The notes: a model not told the origin generated them from the letters alone. A stretch of 64,000 nucleotides of DNA from Aurantiacibacter marinus (GCF_001021555.1 NZ_LDCP01000003.1:124001-188000); one strand, 5' to 3'. Positions 10,444 through 20,196 are shown, counted from the stretch's first letter. Program-made: numbers and translations.

Positions 10444-10472
10444 AAAGGGCCGCTCCATCAGAGCGGCCCTTT
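10444..10472. terminator. Intrinsic terminator between def and the spermidine-synthase-like gene
   Basis: A perfect 12-bp stem (AAAGGGCCGCTC and its complement) with the 5-nt loop CATCA. On the minus strand the stem is followed by a run of T from the AAAAA at 10442-10446; on the plus strand it ends in TTT. It lies between two convergent genes and can serve both. Confidence 0.85.
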
Positions 10473-10499
10473 CTGGTTCGGGTATAGAAGAGTTCAGTT

Positions 10500-12572
10500 T
10501 CAGCCAGCAGCGGCCACCTGCGGGCGGACCTTCGGGATCAGCACGAAGGCCAGCAAATACAGCGCGCCCACTACAATCAGCAGATTGTTGTAGCCGGTGA
10601 ACAGCGAAGCATATTCCAGGCAGCCGCCCAGAATGGTGCCGAGCAGGTTCACCGCAAAGGCGGAACGTGTGTCACCGCTTTCACGGAAACGCTTGGAGAA
10701 GGCCACGTTGGCGATGAAGATCGGCACGAAGGCGATCAGTGTCGCTGCCACCAGACGCGGGCCGAAAGACATGGCCAGCAACCATTCTTCAGGGATGAAG
10801 AACGCGGCCACCAGTGATGCCAGCATCGCAGCATAGCACCAGCCAATCGGCGGGGTCTTGAACTTGCGGGTATATTCCACCGCGCACAGCACCACGATCA
10901 GCACGCCGCCAAACACCAGCGCATTCACGAACCACGTGGTGCCGAACAGCAGCGCAAAGGTCGCAATGTTCTTCGTTTCCAGCAGCATGAAGGCTGCGCC
11001 CATGAAGAACAGATCGGCATAGGGGCGCATTTCGCTCAGCGGACCACCCAGTGTGCGAACCGTGATCAGTGAGGCCAGCAAAATCAGTCCCAGCGTTACG
11101 ATATAAAGCGGGGGGAAGTTGTCGCCTTTGAAGTAGATGAAAGGCGAATTGTCATTGGCAGGCGCCATGTCGGCTTCGCTGCTGACAGGCTGCCAAATGC
11201 CCTCGCAAACCTGATCGGCAGGCGTCAGTCCCACGGTGATCACAGCCTGCGCGCCATCGAAAGTGTCGACGCATGGCGTGTGGCCGAAGGCAGTTGCGGC
11301 AGTATTGGCCAAGCGGTCAATCAGCCAGTCTTCGCGGTAGTAATTGTACATGGCGAAAGAACCGCCTTCATTCAGCCGCGAACGCACGGAGCGCAGTGCC
11401 TCTTCGGTGAAAAGGAAACTTTCCAGACGAATCTGCGAAGCACCGTTCACCAGCGTCAGGCTGTCTGGCAAAGCGAACAGGATGAAGTCGTATTTCTTTT
11501 CCGTGCCTTGCAGGAAGGCGCGGCCGTCATTGATATGGCGGGTAACGCGCGGGTCCTGATAAGGCCGGTCGATATTGTTCTCGACGCCGATTTCCATGAT
11601 GCGCGGATCAATATCCACGGCATCCACACTGCGGGCACCGTTCTGAAGCGCAACGGCAACGTCTGAGCCGGAGCCAGCGCCGATAATCAGCACATCGCCC
11701 AATTCGCCCGGAGCGCGGCGTTCATACGGCGTGAAATAGATGGAGTAACCCATGTCGCGGCGCAGGCTGTTTGGCGCCATCACCTGATGCGGCACGCCGT
11801 TGGCGCGGATTTTGAGCACGCCATCGATTGGCGGATCGCTCTCCAGCGTCTGGATCTTGTAATAGGGTGACCAGCTGATGTTTTCGTCCACGCTTTCGTT
11901 GAACAGGATGACGAGCAGCGGAACCGTCCAGGCGATCATCGCGATACGGCGCTTCTTGTCCGACAGGCCGATGTAAAGAACGGCGGCGAGCAGACCCCAG
12001 ATGATGCTGGGAGCGTGCAGGAAACTGAGCGCAGAGAATGCAACGATACCGGCCAGCGAACCGATCAGGTCCCAGCGATAAGCCTTCAATGCTGGCAGTT
12101 TTGCGAAGCAGCGGCCAACCAGCTCTGCCGGGCCAGCAAGAATCACGGCGACAAGACAGAAAATCAGCGGAAGCGCGAGCCAGGCGGGCGGCCCGGCCAG
12201 TTCAAGCGCGGTGAAATAGATGATGTCCCCGCCTTCGCGCTGAATACTCATCGGGTAGCGGATAACGCCGATCGTCAGCAATGTGAGAAGCGGCAGCGAC
12301 CACGGCCACACAGACCAGCTCTTGCGGCTGATCAGGAAGCCGGCGCCAATGCCTAGGAAACTCCCGAGCAGCACAAAATTGGAAAAATAGGACAGGTGGA
12401 CCACGTTGGAACCAAGCCAGCGGATCAGCGCCAGCTCCACAAACAGCATCAGGCCAGCTGACAGGACAAGGCGGGTGGCAATGCCGGTCTCGCTCTCGCC
12501 CGTCTGCGTTTCGGATGCGCTGGTTTCGGAATTTCCGGCAAGCGCAGCCGGGTTGGTTTGTGCAATATCCAC
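10500..12572 (-). CDS. Membrane-embedded spermidine/spermine-synthase-like protein
   Basis: A 690-residue protein in three parts: several membrane helices (about 30-225), a soluble aminopropyltransferase-like Rossmann domain (about 235-480) with the SAM-type loop VLIIGAGSGSDV and acidic strand end VDAVDIDPR, and a second set of about six to seven helices (about 500-685). Known spermidine synthases are soluble and about 290 residues, so the flanking membrane domains make this a different class, and the true acceptor or donor is unknown. The Rossmann region keeps DGR (INDGRAFL) and an aspartate at ALPDSL. Start is GTG 12572 with AGGGGA upstream. It stands alone between terminators. Confidence 0.75.
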   Translation of the reverse strand: MDIAQTNPAALAGNSETSASETQTGESETGIATRLVLSAGLMLFVELALIRWLGSNVVHLSYFSNFVLLGSFLGIGAGFLISRKSWSVWPWSLPLLTLLTIGVIRYPMSIQREGGDIIYFTALELAGPPAWLALPLIFCLVAVILAGPAELVGRCFAKLPALKAYRWDLIGSLAGIVAFSALSFLHAPSIIWGLLAAVLYIGLSDKKRRIAMIAWTVPLLVILFNESVDENISWSPYYKIQTLESDPPIDGVLKIRANGVPHQVMAPNSLRRDMGYSIYFTPYERRAPGELGDVLIIGAGSGSDVAVALQNGARSVDAVDIDPRIMEIGVENNIDRPYQDPRVTRHINDGRAFLQGTEKKYDFILFALPDSLTLVNGASQIRLESFLFTEEALRSVRSRLNEGGSFAMYNYYREDWLIDRLANTAATAFGHTPCVDTFDGAQAVITVGLTPADQVCEGIWQPVSSEADMAPANDNSPFIYFKGDNFPPLYIVTLGLILLASLITVRTLGGPLSEMRPYADLFFMGAAFMLLETKNIATFALLFGTTWFVNALVFGGVLIVVLCAVEYTRKFKTPPIGWCYAAMLASLVAAFFIPEEWLLAMSFGPRLVAATLIAFVPIFIANVAFSKRFRESGDTRSAFAVNLLGTILGGCLEYASLFTGYNNLLIVVGALYLLAFVLIPKVRPQVAAAG

Positions 12573-12640
12573 GAAAGAATCCCCTGAGAAACGTCAGGGT
12601 TGCACTACGGCGCTTATGGTTAAGAACATCCTAAGATCGC

Positions 12641-12670
12641 CCGCCGCCAGCAACTGGGTGCAGGCGGCGG
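12641..12670 (-). terminator. Hairpin after the Cys-rich protein gene
   Basis: CCGCCGCC (12641-12648) pairs perfectly with GGCGGCGG (12663-12670); a few inner pairs extend it past a mismatch. It begins 17 bp beyond the stop of the minus-strand DUF326 gene. No T-run follows, so whether it terminates on its own is uncertain. Confidence 0.45.
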
Positions 12671-12686
12671 AGCAACCGATATTTCC

Positions 12687-13091
12687 TTAGGCAGTGGCCG
12701 CGTCGACCATGCCCTCCAGCGCCTTGACGCAATCTTCCATAGTTTCGCGGCACATCCGCTCACACCGGCGGCAATGGGCGTTGTCGTGCTTCGCGCATTC
12801 TTCCGCACACACCTTGCACGCGATAATGCATGCTTCCAGCAACGATTTGATGACCACGGTGTTGCCGTGTGTGCGGCGCGCGGCGACCGTGCTGACGGCC
12901 TGACAGATGTCCGATGCGTCGGAGCATTTGCGGATGCATTCGGACATATCACCGGGTTCTGCATTGCAGGCATCGACACACGAATTGGCTATCGCGGCGC
13001 AATACATCGCGTGCTTGACGGTTTCGCCCAATTGTTCGTTGTAATCAGCCCCGACTTGCGGGTGGTCTTGGATCATTTCCTTGATCGACAT
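12687..13091 (-). CDS. Cys-rich four-helix-bundle copper-binding protein (DUF326)
   Basis: A 134-residue protein with Cys repeated along amphipathic helices: CAAIANSCVDAC, CIRKC, CIIACKVCAEEC, CRRCERMC, with His at HDNAHC. This spacing matches DUF326 four-helix-bundle proteins, some of which store or buffer Cu(I) inside the bundle. No signal peptide is present, so it would be cytosolic. I start it at ATG 13091 (MSIKEMIQDHP) because AGGAGA lies at 13098-13103 on the coding strand; the open frame extends 36 codons upstream without family-like sequence. It is divergent from rmuC with a 92-bp gap. Metal specificity is inferred from the family. Confidence 0.82.
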   Translation of the reverse strand: MSIKEMIQDHPQVGADYNEQLGETVKHAMYCAAIANSCVDACNAEPGDMSECIRKCSDASDICQAVSTVAARRTHGNTVVIKSLLEACIIACKVCAEECAKHDNAHCRRCERMCRETMEDCVKALEGMVDAATA

Positions 13092-13183
13092 GAATTTTCT
13101 CCTTCCGATATGGAGCGAACGGGGCGGGGGATTTGTTCCGAATTGCGCTTTGCGATTTTTCGCGTTCCAGCTATGTTCCGGAC

Positions 13184-14599
13184 ATGGAAACAACTGCAAT
13201 TCTTCTCATTCTTGCCGCGCTTGTGCTGGGTGCGGTCGCTGGCTGGTTCTTCGGATCCCGTCCTGTCGCTGATTTGCGGGAGCGGCTTGCGGCGAGGGAA
13301 GGCGACGCGCGGGAGCTGGACGACAAATTTCGCAAGGCGATTGTCGAATTGGAAGGCGCAAGCGTGCGGGCGGAAAAGGCCGATGTTTTGGCGGAGCAGC
13401 TGGAAACCGTGCGGGTTGACCGGGAAGGGCTGCGCGCAGATCTCGCAACGCTGAAGGCCGATGCGGCCAATCACGACAAGCAGATCACCTTGATGAAAGA
13501 AGCGCGCGAGGAATTGCTCATCCAGTTCCGCGCTGCGGGCAGTGAAGTGCTGGGCAAGGCGCAGGAAAAATTCATCGCCGATGCTGCCGAACGTTTTGGA
13601 AATTCAGAGCGGGCAAACAAGGAAGCGGTCGCCAATCTGCTGAAACCCGTCAACGACCGTCTGCTCAAATATGAAGAGCAGGTTGGTTCCTTGGAGCGGC
13701 AGCGCACCGATGCCTTTGCCAAGCTGAACCAGCAGATCGAAACAATGCGGCTGGGGCAGGAAGAGGTGCGGCGCGAAGCGCAGCGGCTCGGTAATTCGCT
13801 CACCAATGCGCCCAAGGCGCGCGGGCGCTGGGGAGAGCGGGCGCTGCAAAACCTGCTCGAACAGTGCGGGCTGGCAGAGCATACCGATTTCCACCTTGAG
13901 CAATCGATGGACACCGATGAAGGCCGGATGCGGCCCGATGCGATTGTGAATGTGCCGGGTCAGAAGAAGCTGGTGATTGATTCCAAGGTGTCATTGAACG
14001 CCTATCAGGCCGCGTTCGAGGCCGATGACGATGACGAGCGGGCGCGGCACATGGCGCTGCATGCCAAGAGCATGCGTAACCACGTGCAGACGCTAGGTGC
14101 GAAAAGTTACCAGAGCCAATTTGAAGAAGCGCCCGATTACGTCGTGATGTTCGTGCCGGGAGAGCACTTCGTTGCCGCCGCATTGGAAGCGGACCCGACG
14201 CTGTGGGATTACGCCTTCGACAACCGCGTGCTGCTGGCCACACCGACCAACCTCGTCGCCATTGCCCGCACTGTGGCGCAGGTCTGGCGGCAGGATGCGC
14301 TGGCTTCCGAAGCACAGGAAATCGGGCGGATGGGGGCAGAGCTGTATTCGCGGCTGGAAACCGCAGCTTCGCACCTGAAACGGGTCGGCGGCGGTTTGGA
14401 AACGGCGGTAAACAATTACAACAAGTTCGTCGGCAGCTTTGAACGCAACGTCCTCTCCTCCGCGCGGCGGATGCAGGAAAAGGGCATCGAGATCGGCAAG
14501 AAGGAAATCGACGAGGTTCCGCTGGTCGAAAGCGCGCCGCGTTATACCAGCGCGGATGTGTCCGGTGATGAGAAAACTCTGCTGTCTTCGGGCGACTAG
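13184..14599 (+). CDS. rmuC: DNA recombination protein RmuC
   Basis: A 471-residue protein: an N-terminal membrane helix (METTAILLILAALVLGAVAGWFF), a long coiled coil (about 30-170), then the RmuC nuclease-like domain with APKARGRWGE, MRPDAIVNVPG, KLVIDSKVSL and the FVPGEHFVAAAL block. RmuC limits inversion at short inverted repeats; the DSK-containing core resembles restriction-endonuclease folds. I chose ATG 13184 because the hydrophobic anchor begins there. Its last 4 bases overlap the end of the convergent SpoU methyltransferase gene. Confidence 0.92.
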   Translation: METTAILLILAALVLGAVAGWFFGSRPVADLRERLAAREGDARELDDKFRKAIVELEGASVRAEKADVLAEQLETVRVDREGLRADLATLKADAANHDKQITLMKEAREELLIQFRAAGSEVLGKAQEKFIADAAERFGNSERANKEAVANLLKPVNDRLLKYEEQVGSLERQRTDAFAKLNQQIETMRLGQEEVRREAQRLGNSLTNAPKARGRWGERALQNLLEQCGLAEHTDFHLEQSMDTDEGRMRPDAIVNVPGQKKLVIDSKVSLNAYQAAFEADDDDERARHMALHAKSMRNHVQTLGAKSYQSQFEEAPDYVVMFVPGEHFVAAALEADPTLWDYAFDNRVLLATPTNLVAIARTVAQVWRQDALASEAQEIGRMGAELYSRLETAASHLKRVGGGLETAVNNYNKFVGSFERNVLSSARRMQEKGIEIGKKEIDEVPLVESAPRYTSADVSGDEKTLLSSGD

Positions 14600-15396
14600 C
14601 TTTCCAGCGAGGCGAGCACTTCATACCCCAGCACGGCGGCGGCAACGGCGGCGTTCAGACTGTCCGCCCGCCCGCGCATCGGCATGGTCACGCGCAGATC
14701 GCAGGCGGCCTCATATTCCTCTGGCAGGCCGCGCGATTCGTTGCCGACCAGCACAAAACACGGCGCAGAGTAGGGCGCGCCGCGATAGGGTACTGCATCG
14801 CGCAGGCTTGCGGCGACAAGCTGTCCTTCTGCTTGACGAAGCCATGCGATAAATTCGTCCCACGGCGCGCGGGCGATAGCTTGCGTGAAAACGGCGCCCA
14901 TGCTGGCGCGCACCGCCTCTACGCTGAACGGATCGGCGCAATCGTCGATCAGGATCAGCCCGCCAGCGCCCAGCGCATCCCCGGTGCGCAGCATGGTGCC
15001 CAGATTGCCCGGATCGCGCAGTGCCTGTGCCACCAGCCAGATCGGCGCGGCGGACCGGTTCAGCGCGCCAAGCGAGGTGTCAAATTCTGCGAAAACGCCG
15101 GTGACGCTTTGCGGGTTATCCTTGCCGGTGATTTTTGAAAGAATGTCTGGCGAGGTCTCGATCACTTCGCCGCCCGCAGCATCCACTGCGTCTTCCAGCG
15201 CATCAAGCAAGGGGTGCGGATCGCGCGCTTCGGCCATCACCAGCATTTCAGGTACGCGTCCGCTTTCCAGCGCGTCGGTCAACAAGCGCAGGCCTTCGGC
15301 GAGGAACTTGCCTTCGCGCTTGCGGTGTTTCTTATCGCGCAGGCTGCGCAGATATTTGACCGTGGGATTGGAATAGCCGGTTATTGTGCGGCGCAT
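14596..15396 (-). CDS. SpoU/TrmH-family rRNA or tRNA 2'-O-methyltransferase
   Basis: A 266-residue protein with an N-terminal substrate-binding L30e-like domain (starting SNPTVKYLRSLRDKKHR) and a C-terminal SPOUT knot domain. The three SPOUT motifs are visible: ALRDPGNLGTMLRTGDALG (motif 1), FVLVGNESRGLPEE (motif 2) and MPMRGRADSLNAAVAAA (motif 3). The family uses SAM to methylate ribose 2'-OH of RNA; which RNA is hit cannot be told. It lies just downstream of ptsH on the same strand (12-bp gap) and may be read with the PTS block. Confidence 0.9.
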   Translation of the reverse strand: MRRTITGYSNPTVKYLRSLRDKKHRKREGKFLAEGLRLLTDALESGRVPEMLVMAEARDPHPLLDALEDAVDAAGGEVIETSPDILSKITGKDNPQSVTGVFAEFDTSLGALNRSAAPIWLVAQALRDPGNLGTMLRTGDALGAGGLILIDDCADPFSVEAVRASMGAVFTQAIARAPWDEFIAWLRQAEGQLVAASLRDAVPYRGAPYSAPCFVLVGNESRGLPEEYEAACDLRVTMPMRGRADSLNAAVAAAVLGYEVLASLES

Positions 15397-15408
15397 GGCG
15401 CAAATTGC

Positions 15409-15684
15409 CTAGTCTTCGCCGAAGCCGGTTTCGACCAGCATCGCCAGTTCAACCAGGCGCGCTGCGGCGGCTTCGCCTTCGACTGTCAGCGTGATGGTAT
15501 CACCCTTTGCCGCGCCCAACATCATCAGGCCGAGGATCGAACCGCCCAGCGCAGAATTGCTGTCTTTGGTGACCGTAACCGTGGTGCCGTCCATGGCAGC
15601 GGCAGCGGCTACGAATTTGGCGCTGGCGCGGGCGTGCAGGCCGCGCTTGTTGACGATCAGGATTTGTTTGCTGTGCCCGTTCAA
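15409..15684 (-). CDS. ptsH: Phosphocarrier protein HPr
   Basis: A 91-residue HPr. The phosphohistidine is in NKRGLHARAS (about H17) and the regulatory serine in SALGGSILGLMMLG (about 46), the residue that HprK phosphorylates. Initiation is at TTG 15684, with GGGGAG seven bases upstream; no ATG exists near this position in frame. It is the last gene of the run chvI-chvG-hprK-rapZ-EIIA-ptsH. No enzyme I or sugar-specific IIB/IIC is in the window, so this HPr belongs to a regulatory phosphorelay rather than a transport system here. Confidence 0.95.
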   Translation of the reverse strand: MNGHSKQILIVNKRGLHARASAKFVAAAAAMDGTTVTVTKDSNSALGGSILGLMMLGAAKGDTITLTVEGEAAAARLVELAMLVETGFGED

Positions 15685-15709
15685 ACGAAAGCTCCCCTCG
15701 GCCCGGAAT

Positions 15710-16114
15710 TCATGCGTGCTGACCGAGAAACTCGGACGCCACGGTGATATATGTACGGCCAGCCTCGCGCGCGGCTTCTGCCGCCTTGGTCAGAGGCATG
15801 TCCTTGCGCGCGCCCGCCAACCGGATCAGCATGGGCAAGTTGATGCCAGCGATCACTTCGGTCTTGCCCGGCTGCAGCAAGGATATGGCCAGATTGGAAG
15901 GCGTGCCCCCGAACAGATCGGTCAGCATGATTGCGCCAGATCCGCTATCGACCCGCGCGATGGCATCGGCGATATCGGCCCGGCGTTGTTCCATATCGTC
16001 ATGCGGACCGATGCAGATCGTTGCTACATCTTCCTGCGTGCCGACGACATGCTCCATCGCGGCAACGAATTCTTCGGCCAGGCGGCCGTGGGTAACCAGG
16101 ATTATACCGATCAT
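15710..16114 (-). CDS. Mannose-family PTS IIA component (EIIA-Man type)
   Basis: A 134-residue stand-alone IIA domain. The phosphorylatable histidine is in ILVTHGRLAEEF (H9), and the AIMLTDLFGGTPSN block is diagnostic of the mannose family. It takes phosphate from HPr. In alphaproteobacteria this protein is often called PtsM and works without a cognate permease, as an output of the regulatory PTS, for example through ChvG or HprK interactions; that role is inferred from context. It lies 25 bp before ptsH and 67 bp after rapZ. Confidence 0.93.
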   Translation of the reverse strand: MIGIILVTHGRLAEEFVAAMEHVVGTQEDVATICIGPHDDMEQRRADIADAIARVDSGSGAIMLTDLFGGTPSNLAISLLQPGKTEVIAGINLPMLIRLAGARKDMPLTKAAEAAREAGRTYITVASEFLGQHA

Positions 16115-16181
16115 CAGGAATGCATGCTCTTGCGGCGCGACTGTTTTGGTTCATGCGCAGTAGGGGAAGTGCGATAGCCGG

Positions 16182-17090
16182 TCACGGGTGCTGTGTGCCT
16201 TCCACGAGTTCCGCTGCGCGCGATCCAAGATTGCGATGGAGGACCGTGGGCGAAAAGCCTGCGTCGCGCAAGACCTGCGCCATCTTCTCCGCCGTGTAGA
16301 CAGAGCGGTGTCTCCCGCCGGTACAACCGAACGCAATGTTTACATAGGCCTTGCCTTGCTCTGCGTAGTGCGGAAGCAGTTCCAGCAGCAATGAACGAAT
16401 CTTTTCGAAAGAGGACGCAAAAACCGCGTTTCGCTCGATAAATTCACCCACCGGCGCATCCAGCCCGGTCTGCTCACGCAGGCCTTCCTGCCAATGCGGA
16501 TTGTCGAGGAAACGCATGTCGAAGACCAGATCGGCAGTGGGCGGCGTTCCGCGCGAAAAACCGAAGCTGGAAACGGTAACCGTCATCTGCTGCGGCGCGG
16601 ATTGTGAAAATTGCTCACGGATCGTCTGTTTCAGATCGTTCACGGTAAAATCGGTCGTGTCGATCAGCACATCGGCCCAGCGCCGCAGCGGGGCCAGCAA
16701 TTCGCGCTCTGCCGCTATTCCCGATGCGACAGGAAGATCCTGCGCCAGGAAATGCCGCCGGCGTGTTTCATTGAAGCGCCGCTCCAGCTCGTTGCCGGTG
16801 CAATCGAGGAACAGCGTGGTGATCGGAATATTTTCTTCCTCCACCCAGTGTTTGACCTGATCGATCACATCGGATGGCACAAACCCGCGGGTGCGGCAGT
16901 CAAATCCGATGGCCAGGGAGAATGCATCACTGTCCTGGCCCACCAGCCTATCCAGCAGGCGGATCGGAAAATTGTCGATGGATTCCCATCCCAGATCTTC
17001 AAGTTCCCGTAGCGCGGTGGATTTTCCCGCGCCGAGCATTCCTGTGACCAGCAGTATGCGCTGAGGCGTTACTTGAGGCTTCTCTCCCAT
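16182..17090 (-). CDS. rapZ: RNase adapter / nucleotide-binding protein RapZ (YvcJ family)
   Basis: A 302-residue P-loop protein. Walker A is GMLGAGKST (about residue 20), followed by the family block ESIDNFP; the C-terminal domain has SFGFSRGTPPTADLVFDMRFL, RNPHW-like DNPHWQEGLR and GCTGGRHRSVYTAEK. In E. coli the homologue binds the small RNAs GlmY/GlmZ and guides RNase E; in most other bacteria it is an NTPase/phosphatase whose target is not settled. Its place between hprK and the PTS IIA gene is conserved across alphaproteobacteria. Confidence 0.93.
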   Translation of the reverse strand: MGEKPQVTPQRILLVTGMLGAGKSTALRELEDLGWESIDNFPIRLLDRLVGQDSDAFSLAIGFDCRTRGFVPSDVIDQVKHWVEEENIPITTLFLDCTGNELERRFNETRRRHFLAQDLPVASGIAAERELLAPLRRWADVLIDTTDFTVNDLKQTIREQFSQSAPQQMTVTVSSFGFSRGTPPTADLVFDMRFLDNPHWQEGLREQTGLDAPVGEFIERNAVFASSFEKIRSLLLELLPHYAEQGKAYVNIAFGCTGGRHRSVYTAEKMAQVLRDAGFSPTVLHRNLGSRAAELVEGTQHP

Positions 17091-17135
17091 AAAACGTGAT
17101 GTGGGCGCAGATTGAACAAAAGTGAAGTCCCGACC

Positions 17136-17555
17136 TTAGGGCAGGCCGTGGATTTCCAACGCAGCTTCGGCCCGCATCGCCAGAACATAGGTGTCAGGAT
17201 AAAGATCGACCTGCGGTATTTCCCGCCCGATCAACAAGGCTTGGCCGTGGCCTAACGGCAATCGATCAGCATCCGGTGCAAGATTGATCACGATCGAAAC
17301 AGGCGCGCTGGTTGCGGGCACTTCAAGCAGGCCGACATTGCGGATTTCGATCAACCCTTCGGTGTTCGGCGGGGGCGAGGCAAGGATGCGTGTGCCGTCC
17401 CATTCCAGGGATACGCCGTCATCGCCCACCAGTACGCCGCCCCGATCAAGCAAGGCAAGCGCCAAGCTGGACTTCCCGCTGCCGGGTTCTCCGCAAATCA
17501 GGACTCCCCGTCCGCGCATGGATACGCAGCTGACATTTGCCATAACGTCGGTCAT
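17136..17555 (-). CDS. hprK: HPr kinase/phosphorylase, short alphaproteobacterial form
   Basis: A 139-residue protein with only the catalytic domain. The P-loop GEPGSGKSSLAL (about residue 22) and the HPr-kinase block VLVGDDGVSL are present, while the N-terminal domain of the roughly 310-residue Firmicute enzyme is absent. This short form is normal in alphaproteobacteria. It phosphorylates the regulatory serine of HPr. The ATG at 17555 is preceded by AAGGGA. It follows chvG by 10 bp and precedes rapZ by 45 bp, in the chvI-chvG-hprK-rapZ-EIIA-ptsH order. Confidence 0.92.
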   Translation of the reverse strand: MTDVMANVSCVSMRGRGVLICGEPGSGKSSLALALLDRGGVLVGDDGVSLEWDGTRILASPPPNTEGLIEIRNVGLLEVPATSAPVSIVINLAPDADRLPLGHGQALLIGREIPQVDLYPDTYVLAMRAEAALEIHGLP

Positions 17556-17565
17556 TTTTGTCCCT

Positions 17566-19137
17566 TCAAACGCCTGGTGTCCGCGCGGCAGGCAATTCCA
17601 GTGTCAGGCATGCACCGCCCAATTCGGCCGGCGCATCCTCCACCCGCAGCGTACCATCGTGCGCTTCTGCAATTGTGCGCCCGATGGCAAGGCCAAGACC
17701 GCTGTGATTGCCGAAACTTTCCTCATCCGGCCGATGCGAGTGGAAGCGGCGGAATACCTTCTCGCGTGCGTCTTCGGGGATGCCCGGGCCTTCATCGCAA
17801 ACGCTGGCTGCCACGCGGCCATCGGCCTGGGTGATGCTTACCAGTATCCGGCCCCCCTCAGGCGAGAAGGAGATGGCATTGTCGAGCAGGTTTTCAGCGA
17901 CACGTTCCAGCCGGATCGGCACGCCCATGACACGCGCCGGTGTTTGCTGGCGTTGTACTTCGATCTGGCAGCCGCGCGTTTCGCCGCGATCCTGCTTGCG
18001 CGCGACAACATTGGCGAACAGCAGGCACAGGTCGACAGGTTCGAACTTGGCACGGCTAAGTTCTGCATCGATGCGGCTGGCTTCGGAAATCTCCGAAACA
18101 AGCCGGTCGATCCGCTGCACATCATGGGCTGCGACATCGACCAATTGCGCCAGCAGATCAGGATCTGTCACCTTCGGCATCGATTCCGTCGCGCTGCGCA
18201 GCGATGCGAGCGGGTTCTTGATTTCATGCGCGACATCGGCAGCGAAGCTTTCCACCGCATCAATCCGGTGGCGCAGGGTGGCCGTCATGTCCGATACTGC
18301 ACGGGCGAGCATCCCGATTTCATCGCCCCGTTCCTGCATTCGCGGGACTTCGATGTCGCGCTCCCGGCCGAGCCGTACACGCTGCGTTGCCCGGACGAGC
18401 CGCCGCAAAGGATCGATGATCGTGGACGCCAGATAGAGCGACAGCACTGTCGACACCAACAATGTCAGCAGAATAATCGTCATCAGACTGCTACGCGCGC
18501 TGCGCACAGCCTGCGTGATATCCACTGCGTTGCGCGTGGTCAGCAGGCTTGCACCATTACTGCCGACGGGCGCGGCGGCATTGATTACAGGCGTACCATC
18601 GGGCGCGCGGCGCAATTCGATCTGGCTGAGACCCTGTTGGCGCACGCGGGCAAGCTCCGGCCAGGCATCGGCATCGGTGCTTTCCGGTTCGATATAGGCC
18701 GGGGCCACTGGCGCGCCGACCACGACGTTCACGGCATCATCTGTCCACCGGGCAACATCTTCCAGCAGCGGCTCTGCCACCGGATCGTCAAATGCAAAAC
18801 TGGGATCATCCAGCAAAAAGCTGTCCGCGATCAGCTTGCCGTCGCCATCATACATGCGCAGCCGCATGCTCTGTTCTCGGCCGATCTGGCTGAGCAGGGC
18901 TTCTTGCCGCGCGACGTTGGCACCGGCCAGCGCCTCGGCTGTGATCTGCGCTTCGATACGGGCCAATTTGAAGCGTTCGTCCAGCAATTGCCGGCGGTAG
19001 GAATCGAGGAAAAACAAGCTGCCCGCCAGCACCAGCAACGGGATGAGATTGACAGCAAGTATCCGCTTGGTGAGCGATGTCCCAATGGGAAAGGCGAGCC
19101 GTTCAAGGCGGCTGGCTTCCTCTGTCTCTTCAGCCAT
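17566..19137 (-). CDS. chvG: Sensor histidine kinase ChvG
   Basis: A 523-residue inner-membrane sensor: first helix at about 30-50, a periplasmic domain (about 51-245), second helix ending near SLYLAS, HAMP linker, a HisKA domain with the phosphohistidine in [13 protein letters not shown], and an HATPase domain with [19 protein letters not shown] and SGLGLAIG. Relatives (ChvG/ExoS) respond to acid and cell-envelope stress and are held off by the periplasmic protein ExoR; no ExoR gene is in the window. The start chosen is ATG 19137, which overlaps the end of chvI by 8 bp; an ATG 45 bp upstream is also in frame. Confidence 0.94.
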   Translation of the reverse strand: MAEETEEASRLERLAFPIGTSLTKRILAVNLIPLLVLAGSLFFLDSYRRQLLDERFKLARIEAQITAEALAGANVARQEALLSQIGREQSMRLRMYDGDGKLIADSFLLDDPSFAFDDPVAEPLLEDVARWTDDAVNVVVGAPVAPAYIEPESTDADAWPELARVRQQGLSQIELRRAPDGTPVINAAAPVGSNGASLLTTRNAVDITQAVRSARSSLMTIILLTLLVSTVLSLYLASTIIDPLRRLVRATQRVRLGRERDIEVPRMQERGDEIGMLARAVSDMTATLRHRIDAVESFAADVAHEIKNPLASLRSATESMPKVTDPDLLAQLVDVAAHDVQRIDRLVSEISEASRIDAELSRAKFEPVDLCLLFANVVARKQDRGETRGCQIEVQRQQTPARVMGVPIRLERVAENLLDNAISFSPEGGRILVSITQADGRVAASVCDEGPGIPEDAREKVFRRFHSHRPDEESFGNHSGLGLAIGRTIAEAHDGTLRVEDAPAELGGACLTLELPAARTPGV

Positions 19138-19948
19138 CTGAGAAGCTGTATCCCGCCCCGTAAAGCGTTTCGATCGCACCAAAACCCGGGTCGACGGCGC
19201 GGAATTTGCGGCGCAAGCGCTTGATATGCGAATCTACTGTGCGGTCATCGACGAAGATGTCGTCAGGATAGGCTGCGTCCATCAGCTGATTGCGGCTTTT
19301 GATAACGCCGGGGCGCTGGGCAAGGGCTTCCAATATTAGGAATTCGGTGACCGTCAGGCTGACATTGTCACCGTCCCAAGTCACCTGATGACGTGCAGGA
19401 TCCATCGATAAGCGGCCGCGAACAATCAGACCGTTCGCGGCGGTTGGTGCGCCGGGGGCGGGGTCGTGGCCTTCCTCTACCGGAGCGGCGCGGCGCAAGA
19501 TTGCACGGATACGGGCGAGCAGCAGTCGCTGGCTGAATGGTTTGGCGATATAATCGTCTGCGCCCATCGCAAGGCCGGCTTCCTCGTCTTCTTCCTGGTC
19601 CTTGCTGGTCAGGAAGATCACCGGAAGATCTGAATCAGCGCGAAGCCGCTGCAACAGTTCCATCCCGTCCATACGCGGCATCTTGATGTCGAACACGGCA
19701 AGATCGGGCGGATTGGATTGCAGCGCGGCCAGCGCGGCCTCTCCATCGGAATAGACCCGGGTGGCATAACCTTCGGCCTGCAGCGCGATAGACAAGGTGG
19801 TCAGAATGTTGCGATCATCATCGACCAGCGCGATGACGCGTTGGCTGTCATTCGCAGCAGAATCGTCTTCCGCGCCGCGGTTCTGCGCGGTTTCGGGCAG
19901 ATCATGTGTCTGCTTTTCACTGGTATGTTGATCGTTTGCCTGAGTCAT
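19130..19948 (-). CDS. chvI: Response regulator ChvI
   Basis: A 272-residue OmpR-family regulator. A low-complexity head of about 35 residues precedes the receiver domain (VDDDRNIL, phosphoacceptor in [12 protein letters not shown], switch lysine in YIAKPFS) and a winged-helix DNA-binding domain ([34 protein letters not shown]). It pairs with ChvG, with which it overlaps by 8 bp. I start it at ATG 19948, preceded by AAGGCAGG; the open frame runs further up but lacks family sequence. In Agrobacterium and Sinorhizobium ChvI controls envelope genes, and pckA is a known neighbour and suspected target. Confidence 0.93.
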   Translation of the reverse strand: MTQANDQHTSEKQTHDLPETAQNRGAEDDSAANDSQRVIALVDDDRNILTTLSIALQAEGYATRVYSDGEAALAALQSNPPDLAVFDIKMPRMDGMELLQRLRADSDLPVIFLTSKDQEEDEEAGLAMGADDYIAKPFSQRLLLARIRAILRRAAPVEEGHDPAPGAPTAANGLIVRGRLSMDPARHQVTWDGDNVSLTVTEFLILEALAQRPGVIKSRNQLMDAAYPDDIFVDDRTVDSHIKRLRRKFRAVDPGFGAIETLYGAGYSFSDG

Positions 19949-20196
19949 TGCCTGCCTTGCCTGCAGCGGGACTAACTTTTCGCGGCCCTTTGCACAACTT
20001 TGCTGCACGTTGCCCCGGAGGAAAACCATTTTATCGGATTGTGAACGGTAACATCGGGAAAAGCGTAAGAATCCACCATTTGGCAAATTGACGCAGCATT
20101 TTCGCGCCCCTATGCGCAGCTCAACTTTCTCGCGCATACGAATGCACCAGCAATGCATGTGCATCATACCATTTGCGCTTTTTTAGGAGCATCATC
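19949..20196. promoter_or_regulatory. Divergent promoter region chvI / pckA
   Basis: A 248-bp AT-richer gap between two divergent genes. It must hold the promoters of the chvI operon (leftward) and pckA (rightward). The only element I can place firmly is the pckA ribosome site TAGGAG at 20184-20189. I could not identify convincing -35/-10 pairs or a ChvI box. Confidence 0.55.
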
